Assembly (NCBI GenBank): GCA_012976225.1
Contig: JAAVVG010000001.1
Span: 682,001-746,000 of the forward strand
Length of the DNA: 64,000 bases
From: Golubevia sp. BC0850
Lineage: Eukaryota; Basidiomycota; Exobasidiomycetes; Golubeviales; Golubeviaceae
Direction: 5' to 3'
Part shown: in pieces, positions 1 to 9,642 of the stretch
Layout of the letters: every line of letters starts with the position of its first letter
Position numbering within the stretch: the first letter of the stretch is position 1
Notes under the pieces: generated by a model
Told to the model about the DNA's origin: nothing
The model's database searches: none
What the model saw: the letters and a program-made list of their open reading frames with translations, nothing else
Translations under genes and position numbers: made by a program

Positions 1-939
1 GGGAGAGCCTTAGCAAAAGGTTCCAACCCAAACGAAGGATGACAGAGAAACTCACCAGGATCTTGAGGATTCTCGATACTAATAGCCATTTGAGAAAATA
101 CCTGATTCTTCGGAAAGAAATCCACAGCTTTCATCTCCTTCTTGAAAGGTCCATTGACACTGATTCCGTCGGTGCTGTAATCAAAATTAACGTAAAACTT
201 CAAGAATTCCATGAGAACGACTCCGACATGATTGGAATAAGCATCTAGAGACATCAGTAAATCGAGATTGTTCTGCAGTAAAGAAGGAAATTTCGAGAGC
301 GGCGTGAGTGACGGCGATCATCTTGTTGTCGTCGTCACAGCTATGCCGTAGGCGATAGCTCTGCTGAGAGTAGCAATTCACCTCCAAGAGACTGAAAGCC
401 ATCACCACGATACTGTAACTACTTGAACCACCAGAAAATCGAAGAAGAAACATGCCACCAAACACGATTGCCATGCATTTGGTCCTTTTGTTGCCAAGCG
501 AGTCGTTCTGGAGCTCTCTTGTCCTTCTAACCCTCGTTCAAAGATCATCACTTGATTGAGACTTGGGGTGATATAGTAATAAAGTTCGAATCTATGGTAA
601 TCAACGAGAATGTCAATTGTCACTCCCCTCTCGGTGTGCAAGCAACTCGACGAGACAGACTCGGCTCATTCTCTTTTCGAGCGACGTGTTGAACGTTGAA
701 GGATTAGAATTTTCAGAGCTGTGGTCTGTTCCAGAGAGAACATCACGAACCCAGATGTAAAAATCTCGTCGTACACGTGTACGCGCGCCTGTGTGCGCCT
801 TTAACTCTACTATCATGCAGGAAGTTCTCTTCCCACTCATTCTTCCTTCTTTTCTTCGCATATCATTTCTATCACGTACGAGATCTTCAGTCATACCAGC
901 TTCAAGCAGAGATACTGGAGTCAATCCTGCTGAGTTCAC
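1..939 (-). pseudogene. Trf4/5-like non-canonical poly(A) polymerase, partial and probably decayed
   Basis: Trf4/Cid14-type enzymes add short oligo(A) tails to nuclear RNAs in the TRAMP complex. On the minus strand, the stretch before a GTGAAT donor at 381 reads SGGSSSYSIVVMAFSLLE, matching the family's central-domain GG-x-x-SY helix. After an intron (273-381, acceptor CTGCAG) the frame reads NHVGVVLMEFLKFY, later NFDYSTDGISVNG and MAISIENPQDP, matching the family's NxGVLLxEFFELYG and IEDPxxP blocks. A GTGAGT donor at 55 then leads out of the window. Upstream of about 474 I cannot find an intact nucleotidyltransferase core: coding-like pieces (DFYIWVRD near 740, TIDILVDYH near 610) sit in different frames. 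It may be a decayed paralogue or a divergent gene with introns I cannot place. The family call rests on the central domain only. Confidence 0.5.
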
Positions 940-1201
940 TGAATTCGACTAGTGAGTGAAGTGTGGATTCTCATCATCGACTTCAAGTCGATCTTACTCA
1001 CTTCCCCTCTCTCTTCTTCCCACCTTCCTCTTACTTCTTTCTCTTTTTCCAATTCAGTCATCTTTTTAAAGTATTATCGTAGTGAGTTTCGCCTCTGTAC
1101 TGCCAACTTTTACGTTTTGGTAGCTCGATGGTTCGAGGCTCACGAACCCGTCTCCTTCGCTTCCAAAATTTCTTGGTCGATTTCGTATGATTCCTTTTCA
1201 G

Positions 1202-1822
1202 GTAACATTCACGTCCAAGCCAAAGACGCCAAAACATCTCCTGCTATCGATCCTCACTGCTTCGAAGTCAAATCTGATCTCTCTGTCTTGGCCAAAGCTG
1301 TCGAATACTGCGATAAGATCGTCGAAGCGGACGTTTTGAAGGGCGAAATCACTAGACGTCAAGATACAGATTCTGAGGAGTACAAGACTGACAAGGATTA
1401 CGAAGAGGTGAGTAAGAGCCTTCCCAGGCTTGCCGCAAAGACCTTCAAACTGATCTCTTTTGTTCTGTTTTCTTACCATTCTACAGTTCGTCAAACATTT
1501 CTCTGAGATCATGTATTATCACGTTGGAACTTGCACGATGGCTTCCAAGGAAGAAGGAGGAGTAGTTGATGAAAGACTCGGAGTCTATGGAGTTTCAGGA
1601 TTGAGAGTCGTCGACACTAGTATCATCCCTTTGCACGTCTCTTCCCACATTGTCAGGTGAGTAACGACCTTATCGTGCGATTATAATCTTCCACTGTTCA
1701 TCGCGAAGCAACACTTACATATAGACAGATTCTGACGATATCTTTCGCATCTCCCCCCTTTTCCCAGCGCTGTCTACGCCATTGGAGAGAAAGCTGCCGA
1801 CATGATCAAAGCAGATGCCTGA
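1202..1822 (+). pseudogene. GMC oxidoreductase, C-terminal fragment
   Basis: GMC flavoenzymes (glucose/aryl-alcohol/choline oxidase family) oxidise alcohols using FAD. Three exons are clear: 1202-1408, 1486-1656 and 1768-1822, with GTGAGT donors and CAG acceptors. They give the family's C-terminal block: NIHVQAKD, then [11 protein letters not shown] with the first catalytic-site His, [19 protein letters not shown], then SSHIVSAVYAIGEKAADMI with the second conserved His. Full-length members are about 550-650 residues; only about 145 are present. Exon 1202 opens after an acceptor in phase 1, so an upstream exon is implied, but I see no Rossmann GxGxxG or other GMC block upstream; that space holds the opposite-strand Trf4-like piece. 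The remaining part looks well conserved, so the break may be recent or caused by misassembly. I read it as a 5'-truncated gene or relic. Confidence 0.7.
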
Positions 1823-1984
1823 AATTTCTCATTAAAATCGCATTCGAAACTTTGGTTTTCAAATGAATGTGTGTATTTCGAAGTTGAAAAAGAGACAATG
1901 AAACAAGAGCTTATTTGTGTGTTTTAAAATTGACCTACAAGAATGACTACGGAGAAAGGGGTTGTTTTTTCGGATGATTTTCTT

Positions 1985-4900
1985 TTATTCACGACCCCAA
2001 GTGAGAACAGCAGCTCTTTTAACCAAATCTAAATCTTCATCGAAATCGACACTTCGGCTTCCGAGACCTAGAGTGTTCAACACGCTGGTCCAGAGAGCTC
2101 TCCCGGTGGATGAAGAAGCAGAGGATGATGAAGTTGAAGCAGTAGCATTGTCATCTTCCAAGTCATCTTCCGAGCATTCCTCATCCTCATCAGTTGCAGA
2201 GGTGGAGCTGGTTGACGATTCAGAGGAAGGACGGAGAAGAGGTGGAATAGAGTTGACACCCTTCGAGCTGCTGCTTGTGGCTGAAGAGGCTGGAGCTGAG
2301 GAAGAAGCAGCTTTAGTGGCTGAACTAGAAGGAGCAGCCGAGGAGGTGGCTTTATTGGCGGAAGAACTGGCTTTGACTGAAGAGCTAGCCTTGACTGAAG
2401 AGCTAGCCTTGACTGAAGAGCTGGCTTTGCTCATAGAACTGGACGAAGCAGTGGCAGCAGCTTTGGATGCACCTCCTTCAGTGACGGTGACGGTGACAGT
2501 CTTGGTCTTACGGTGTTTCTGAGAAAAGGAGAGAATTAATTGGATGGTGAGTGGAGTGGCCGAGAGAAGACAGAGTTCGGTTCGTCGATGTAACTCACCT
2601 TCTTTTGGACGGAAGAAGTAGCGGAAGCAGCTGAAGTTGCTGAAAGTAGTTTGTCAGAAACCGATCCCTTGGAGATCTGACTGACGCTTGGGAAATCTCC
2701 AGAAGTGGAAGTGGCCTTGACCATTGGCATCGAAGTGAAAGCAGACATGTTGATGTCGTCAGAAGCACTTTGAGTCTGAGTAGATTGTTGTCCAAGAGCT
2801 CCTTGTTGAATGAGGATGGTCAAAGTAGTCCAATCTCCTTCATCTTCGATTCCAGAACCCGATCCAGACCCGGATGCAGCCATGGAAGGAGTGGCAATTG
2901 CAGCAGAAGAATCCTTTGCTTTGGGACTCTCACTTGCAGAGGCGACAGTAGGGGTTGGGACCGAGCTGATGGCTTGGTCGATACTAGATGCCGACGGAGC
3001 TACGGTACTGGAGAAATCGTTGAGTCCACTTAGAAGATCAGTAGAATCTGAAGATGGAGCTGCGGAACTTGAAGGGGCTGCTGAGCTGGCTGGAGCGTCT
3101 GAACTTGAGGCAACTGCTGAGCTTGATGGAGCTGCTGAAGAAACAGTAATGCTAGCTTTGGCTGCATCAGAAGGTGAGGCTGAATTTGAAGCAGTTGGAG
3201 CAGCTGAAGAAGAGGGATCGGCTGAAGAAGATGGAGCTACGTCTTCGGAAGAAGATGGCTCAGCCGAGTCACTGGAGCTGGAACCCGAGTCTGTGAGAGC
3301 AAAGGATGAGATTTGAAAGGTGTCAGAAAAGTGAAAGGAAGCAAATGGAAGAGAGCAGAGCTCTACCTACCTGACGAGCTGGCTTCTCCAGTTGGGGCCG
3401 CTGCGAGAGTGGAAGCTGAAGGCGAAGGAGCAGCAGACGAGCTGGCTTCGACCGCCGAAGAAGAAGAAGCGTCCATAGTAGGAGTGACTACAGGTGCAGC
3501 AGTGGTTGCGTCGGGGCTTTCAGATGGAGCTGGATCTATAGTCACTGAACCAAAGGGGGGGGGGAGAGAAAGCAATGACTGAGTCAGTCGAATGAAACTA
3601 TTTGAGGATTGCCAGCCGTTGCTCCTACTCACCTGTGAAAGTGTAGGTTGGGGTCGCACTTTCTGAAGCTGGAAAACCAGAACCAGAGGCGCTGTCAGTG
3701 GCGTCAGAGGCTTTAGAAGAATCCGCTGAAGCGTCAGAGCCAGCTGAACCGTCCATAGAAGAGGTAGATCCCGAACCAGAAGAAGAAGAAGCCACTGATC
3801 CATCTGAAGGTACTGATCCGTCTGCGGGAGTGGTATCAGAGCCCGATGATGAGGATGAAGAAGAAGAAGAACTGGAAAGATCACCAGCCGTTGATCCATC
3901 GACAGCGGGAACAGCGAGACCATCCGATCCAGAACCTGAGCTTGAACCATCCAGTGAAGAAGTCTTTGACCCAGAGTCTTCAGACGTCGATCCAGAAGAG
4001 CTGGAAGTTGGATCGATGGGAGTGGAAGGGAAGGTGGCTTGCGATCCAGAACCAGATCCTGAAGCATCCATGGCAGTTCCAGAACCGCTGCTGTCGGTGG
4101 AAGGAATTGGATCCGAAGTGGTGGAATCTGTGACTTGAGATTGAGAATTGGAGGTGTCGATTGGAGCCGTCTCTTCAGCGGCGATACCACTTCCACTTCC
4201 ACTTCCAGTCGAGGTGGCGTCGGTGTCTGTAGCTAACCTGTTGGCGTTGGCACTGGCGATGTTAGCATTGGTGACATCAGTTGAGTCAGGGGTCATGTTC
4301 TCAACGTCGCTTGGAAGCAAAGCTGGCTCATAGAACTCCTGTCTTTTGGCATGCTTGAGGTCCTTAGCGTTTGGAGTTTTGTCGACTACTTGATGTGGAA
4401 GTAACGCTGTGATGACCTCCTCCGCACCTCTCTTACCAAGAGTGGCGAATCTCTCTTGCCTTCCATGGTGACCCCATCTAGACCTTCTTGATCCAATGAG
4501 ACCTCTGGCTTGAGGTTGAGTGGAAGGAGCACCGAACATCTCCCTCTGTTGCTCTACTCCTGCAGCGGCTTCCCAGGCTGATCCGGCTCCTGAGATGAGC
4601 TGTGAGGAAGCTTGCTGAGCGTTCTTAACTGCGCCGGTAGCTACTGGAGCAGCAGCAGCTGCCATCTTTGAGAGATATGCATCTGGAGCCTTTGGAATCC
4701 CAACCGAGTATTGAGCTCCTGGCGACAGAGCGGAAGAGACTTGAGCTTGAACCAAGGCTTGGCCATTGACTAGGGGAGTAGCTTGGGCTTGAGCGATGCT
4801 GGAAGCCGCTGCAATGGCAGCTGCGTAGGCAGAAGGGACTGGAGGGATTCCTACCGAGTACTGAGCTCCAGGGGAGAGCTGCTGCGAGGTGGGAGTTCCA

Positions 4901-5076
4901 GTTGAGTTGGCAGATCCTACAGCTAGTAGACCAGGTTGACCTAGCATACGCATTCCTGAAGTTGGAGCTCCCTGCACGGTTGAAGAGATGGCCAAAGCTG
5001 CGACTACGGAGGCGTAGAGAGCTGGGAAGTTGGAGCGACGGGAAGAAGAAGAAGAAGCTGAGTTGGAAGAAGACAT
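1985..5076 (-). CDS. Large Ser/Ala-rich secreted, mucin-like protein
   Basis: Not assigned to a named family. Four exons join in phase (5076-3633, 3544-3371, 3290-2599, 2518-1985) into 947 residues. The ATG at 5076 is followed by SSSNSASSSSSRRSNF, then a hydrophobic stretch (ALYASVVAALAISSTVQG-AP) that looks like a signal peptide. Residues about 60-150 hold two copies of the motif LSPGAQYSVGIP. Next come a basic region with dibasic Kex2-like sites (GKRGAEE, HAKRQEF) and several hundred residues of SSSxxGSG, SSSAAP and SSVKAS low complexity, expected to be heavily O-mannosylated. Near the C terminus are a TVTVTVTEGG run, acidic DEDEECSEDDLEDD, and a last KR nine residues from the stop. No GPI-type hydrophobic tail is seen. 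Probably a cell-wall or extracellular matrix protein; function unknown. Confidence 0.8.
2370..2436 (-). repeat. 18-bp tandem repeat coding SSVKAS units
   Basis: About three to four near-perfect 18-bp units lie in the last exon of the Ser-rich secreted protein, encoding repeated (A)SSVKAS blocks in frame. The period is a multiple of three, so copy-number change would alter length without shifting frame. Confidence 0.85.
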
Positions 5077-6145
5077 GTTGACGTTGACGAAGTTGAGTTT
5101 GAAGAAAGGAAAAAAGAAGGGTCGAAAAGGTAGGAAAAAAGGAGAAGTTGAAGAAAAGAGTTCTCAAGTCTAGCTTGTTGGGCCTTTGGAGTTGGAGGGA
5201 TTTCTTTGGCGACTGGCGCTAAGAGTAGGTCGAGGAGGAGGAGATTAAGGTACCTGGAGCTGAAAAGAAGAACTGAAGACTACCAGAGTCTGTGAGGAAG
5301 TGAAAAGGAAGATGGGAGAACGGAGAAAACGAAAGAGAGAGAGGAGATGAGTGAAGGGTAGGTGAGGGAAAGAAAAGGGGAAAGAGAAACGAAATTTTGC
5401 AACGTCCTCCTTAAATACTCCTTTCTCGGACCATGCTCCAGGGTAAAAAGTAGAACAACACTCAACATTCTTCATATGGTTCGAACAGACACTCCGACGA
5501 GAGAGGGAGAGAGGCGGCTGGGGACAGCCATTCACTCCCTGCCCTCCTTCGTAGTCACTCCGATTGACGAAGAGTGACGTTCGAGCCACTTTGTCCCAAC
5601 AGTCAGATTTCAAGGACCTCGATAGTTCTCTTGGCCTCAATGATAATGAAAGGAGAGGCAGAAGAGGAGAGAAGGCCTGTGGAGCCGGAATGACAATGAC
5701 AGGTCGATCTCTGAGCTTGAAGGCGTCACGTCAACACGTCAACGTCCACCCCCATCAAAGCGTGACCTGCATATGAACTCGATGACGTTTGTTGATTTCG
5801 GAAGTGCGAGCCTTGCTGTTCCGAGGAGAGAGTGAACTGTTAGAGATGAACGAGTTGTTGAGGTTGCAGCCGGAGAAGCTGAGTGCTACCTACCAAAGTA
5901 TCCTCCGCAATCTTCTCTGTGGCTCACTTTCTTGAATTAGTAGTTTGACCGTAATGAAGTTGGGAACGAAAGAGAGAGGTGTAACGTTGAATCTGGCCCA
6001 TGCGCAAAGTAATGTTGCTGCTACAAGCGACCAAGGAAACCTGTGAATGGGAGGCGAGAACCTTAATCTCAAAGTTTCCTATTCCACCACCTTCCTTTCA
6101 TTTGAATTGAAAAAGAAAGAGGGGATTCATCCTAGAATCTACATT
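5077..6145. promoter_or_regulatory. Divergent intergenic region between the Ser-rich protein and the thioredoxin gene
   Basis: About 1.07 kb with no ORF I believe. It must hold the promoters and leaders of both flanking genes. The side facing the minus-strand gene is purine-rich on the plus strand (5240-5400). A TATTTAA-like element, read on the minus strand, lies near 5410-5420. No RNA gene or repeat element seen. Confidence 0.5.
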
Positions 6146-7118
6146 ATGCCAATCAAACACATCAGCTCGATATCTGGTTAGTAGACAGCGCTCATCTCTC
6201 CCAACTCGCTCTCTCTTGCTGATTAGACGAGCTTCCTCTCTCCTTGGCTAAATTGATGGGAAACAGAGCTAGACGGTACTTTGTCCTCTGCTGGATCAAA
6301 GGCTGTAGTCATTGGTGAGTAGTAAATAGGAACGTCTGCCTGAGAGGAGCAGAGAGAAGGAAAGCGCAGCTCACAGCTTGAGGATCAATCGCTCTTGATA
6401 GACCTCATCTGCTACTCTCAAAGGGCCAAAGGGCGATGGGATAAAGGAGCTGAATATGAACGAAGCCACATCGCTTCGCTAGATAGTTCAAGTCTCAGGA
6501 TGGAAGTGACTTAATTATTCTGCTAGCTCTCTTCCTCTCCACCTGGCACATCATCACCAACTCATCCCAACACCCCTTCTCTTAACTTGTCTCCCTCGCC
6601 GTTTGATTTTCTCTAGATTTCCATGCCACTTGGTGTGGACCATGTCATGCCATCGCCCCAACGTTTCAAGCCCTTGCTGATAAGGTAGGTTCAAATCAGG
6701 TGCTCTCCTCCCTTTCCAAAGCTCAAGCTCACAAAGTTCTCTCTCGAATCCTGATCATTCTCAGAACCCTGGATCTGTATTCTGCAAGATCGACGTAGAT
6801 GCAGTCCCAGCTGCAGCTCAGAGGTACAGCGTCAGAGCCATGCCAACCTTTCTCTTTCTCAAGAATGGTTCAGTGGTCGATACTTGTAAAGGAGCCAATC
6901 CAAGTCAACTCACCTCCATGGTAGCCAAGCACTCTTCTGGAGGTGCCTCCTCAGGATTTTCTGGAACTGGAAGTACTCTATCTGGATCCAGAGCCGGAGC
7001 GTCTACTCCCGCTGCAGCTGGAGGTGGAATCGGAAATATGGTGAATGATTTGAAGCTAGAGAACGTGTTGCCTTTGGTTGTCCTCATTGGCTATGTTGCT
7101 TACGTCGTTTTCTCGTAA
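6146..7118 (+). CDS. Thioredoxin with C-terminal tail anchor (short isoform)
   Basis: Disulfide reductase of the thioredoxin fold. Exons 6146-6176, 6267-6314, 6617-6684 and 6765-7118 give 166 residues starting MPIKHISSISELDG. The active site is FHATWCGPCHAIAPTF, with both Cys present, and the later cis-Pro loop is SVRAMPTFLFLKNG, so the enzyme should be active. After the domain come a Gly/Ser/Ala linker (residues about 115-140) and LKLENVLPLVVLIGYVAYVVFS, a hydrophobic C-terminal helix typical of a tail anchor to ER or outer mitochondrial membrane. The stop is at 7116-7118. The same gene can instead be spliced at 7041 to a PITH domain (next entry), so this form would be the product of retaining that intron. 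Thioredoxin identity is secure; use of the tail anchor is inferred. Confidence 0.85.
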
Positions 7119-9642
7119 GGTAGCAAGCCAGTCGAAGAGGAGGGAGTGGTGAAGACGTCAAGGAGATTCCAAAATCAGGATTCAGAAGACTGCTTTTTCT
7201 TTACTTACCTACATGTATATGTAGCACCTAAGAATCTTGAATAGCAGCTTTATTGACATTGGAACCCAGCCTCTGTCGTGACGCTTTCCATCCCAGCCAA
7301 GTTTCCGAGGGACTAACGACGAAATCTACTTCTTTCTCTCTTCCTCACAGGGCCAGAGCTCAGTTCTCTCCCTCGTCTCAACTTCTCAGTGCTCCGCTCT
7401 TAATGAAGATCCCAACCATACCCTCAATAGTATCATCAAAGGTCCTAGCGGAGGTAAATGGTTGCAGAGTGATGCCGATGAGCAGCTCATCATCGACATT
7501 TCCGTAAGTGGTAAATCAGGACCTGATAAAGCGAGCTACAGCATACTGACTTGCGCTTCCATTCATTCTCTCGTTCATGCTTCCAGTTCATGCAAAAGAT
7601 TCGCCTCTCTTCTTTCCTTCTTCGTACCACTCCTTCCTCCCTTTCATCGGCTCCTCTTCGAGTCAAAGTCTTCTCCAACCGCCCTGGATTGGGATTCGAC
7701 GACGCAGAGAGTGAAGAGGCAGGTACGGAAATCGAACTCAAGGAAGAACACGTCAAAGCTGGAGTCAACGGAGGAGGTGGGAAAGCGGTCCAGGTCAAGT
7801 TCGTCAAATTCCAAAACGTGGATTCTATTCAACTGGCAATTCTCTCGAACCAAGGTGGGGAAGCTGTCACTAGAGTTGATGCCATAGACCTATTCGGGAC
7901 TTCGATGGATACTACCAACTTGTCAGACCTCAAGAAGATGGACGCTGAAGCCGAGGCAAGAGACTGGGATTGGAAAGACGGCAAGCCATCCATGACGGGC
8001 TTGAAAGGAGGAAGTTCTAGAACCTCCTCAAAATCAGCTCCAACTGCCTCCGTGTCTTCATCATCTTCTATCAACCATCAACAGCAGCCTCCAGTCCGTA
8101 GACGCTCTTCTTCGAGCAAGTCCTCAGCAAGCATGTCTCCAGAGAGAGATGGATTCGCTCCAGGCTTCCCATCTCAATCCAGAGGGCCTGCCACTCCCGA
8201 TGGAGAGGTCCAAAGCACTATCCCTCTTGCTCCTCCCAGCCTTGCGCTCGATCCAGACAGCGTGGAACAGGAGACCATCTCGGAGTACGCTTTTGGAGGA
8301 TGGCACTATGCCCCACTTGCGATCGCTCTAGCACCACCTCTAGGAGCCATCATAGGAGGAAGAGCTGATGCTTGGTCGGACGCTCTACTTCTCATCCTGG
8401 CTACTTTCTGGCTATATCAATTCTTAAGAGTCCCCTGGGAGATGTACGCCGCTTCCAGAACCAGAAGGATTCTGAGCGCGGACGCTCTGGAACAAGACGA
8501 AGACGAATCTCCCGAGAGAACCAAGATGAGGAAACTAGCCGCTGCTGAGTTGAGAACGGCAGAGTTGGTCTCTCTAGCTTTCACTCTGCTCTCTCCTCTC
8601 ATTGGTGCTTACGTTCTACACTGGCTTCAAGCTTCCTTGACTGACGGGGAAAGGTATCTCAATGCCTTCAACATCAGACTCTTTACTCTAGCTGCAGGTA
8701 TCAAGCCTTGGACTCATGGTTTCAGCTTAATCAGGAGAAGAATTCTACTGCTTCAAGAGGAGGTTCACTACCCATCTTTGCAAGTTGAGACAATTTCAAG
8801 AAGGATGAAACGTTTAGAAGCAGACTTGTCTCAACTCAGGAAGCTCTACGCTACCAAGGCAGACGTTAGAGTCTTGAGAGACGGAATTGACGTTCCTTTG
8901 ACTCAACTTAGTAGAGCTGTCAAACGCTACGAGAAGAAGGAGGAGCACCTGAGAATGAGCGCCGAAGACAAGTTTGGCGTAGTCGAGAGTAGATTGGAAG
9001 ACTTGCGTGAGTACTCCCTAGAACGAAGAAAGAGTTGGGGCATGGCAAATGACAAAAGGAGCAACGGGGGCTCACTCGAGCAACAGATACTGATTCTTCA
9101 TCCGCGTCTTGTCTGTTCTCATTCTCTCAGTCCGCGAGGTAGCCATCAATGCCGAACTCTTGGAAGAAGAGCGTCGCGAGAGAGAGCGTAACCAATCCCT
9201 ACCCATCTCTCTCATCAACGCCTTCAAGCTGGTTCTAGGTTCCCGTGAATCTTCGTCTCGTCATCAACTCTACGACGTCCCACGTTCTCTCCCCTCCGCA
9301 GCATCTCTGGGACTTGGATCAGAACATCAACACCAACACCTTCAACGTCCTCAAGTCAACGGAGCTGGAGCCTATTCCATGCCATCCAGCAGCTCGCCCA
9401 CAACAGCAGTTCCTCCCAACTATGCTCCACTGTACTACAATCCAGAGCAAGCTTGGTATAACAAGGGTGCGCTATTCTATATCTTCTTTCCTATCAACGC
9501 TGCCAGCTCTGCTGCCAAATTCGCCGGCAACAAGCTGTCAGGTGTCCAATCCGATGCCGCTGAGTTTGCTTATCATCAAAGCTCGATTCAGAATGGTAAT
9601 CAATCCCATCATGGTCATTCAAGAAGGATCGACAAGCACTAA
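6146..9642 (+). CDS. Thioredoxin-PITH-membrane protein (long isoform)
   Basis: If exon 4 ends at 7040 (donor GTGAAT) and joins 7351, the exons 6146-6176, 6267-6314, 6617-6684, 6765-7040, 7351-7503, 7587-9006 and 9131-9642 give 835 residues in frame. The 7351-8000 part is a PITH domain (SQCSALNEDPNHTL, SDADEQLIIDISF, VKFVKFQNVDSI, SNQGGEAVTRVDAIDLFGT), the proteasome-interacting module that follows thioredoxin in TXNL1/Txl1. No independent ATG lies between 7119 and 7351, which favours a TXNL1-like start. Unlike TXNL1, the frame continues without a stop through a Ser-rich linker into a membrane protein: hydrophobic segments around GWHYAPLAIALAPPLG, LLLILATFWLYQFLRVPWEMY and LAFTLLSPLIGAYVL, then a long coiled coil and a last hydrophobic patch. 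That part resembles a conserved fungal family I cannot name. Separate initiation near 7993 is an alternative. Confidence 0.65.

Noticed and set aside
1128-1160. tRNA-like B box (GGTTCGAGGCTC)
   Set aside because: No matching A box, anticodon stem or acceptor stem could be found upstream at tRNA spacing.
1962-2522. 186-residue acidic Leu/Glu-rich plus-strand ORF
   Set aside because: It is the antisense shadow of the Ser/Ala-rich last exon of the secreted protein, whose four exons join in phase.
3363-4202. 279-residue minus-strand ORF in another frame of the Ser-rich gene
   Set aside because: Off-frame reading of repetitive Ser codons; the frame with signal peptide and splice sites is preferred.
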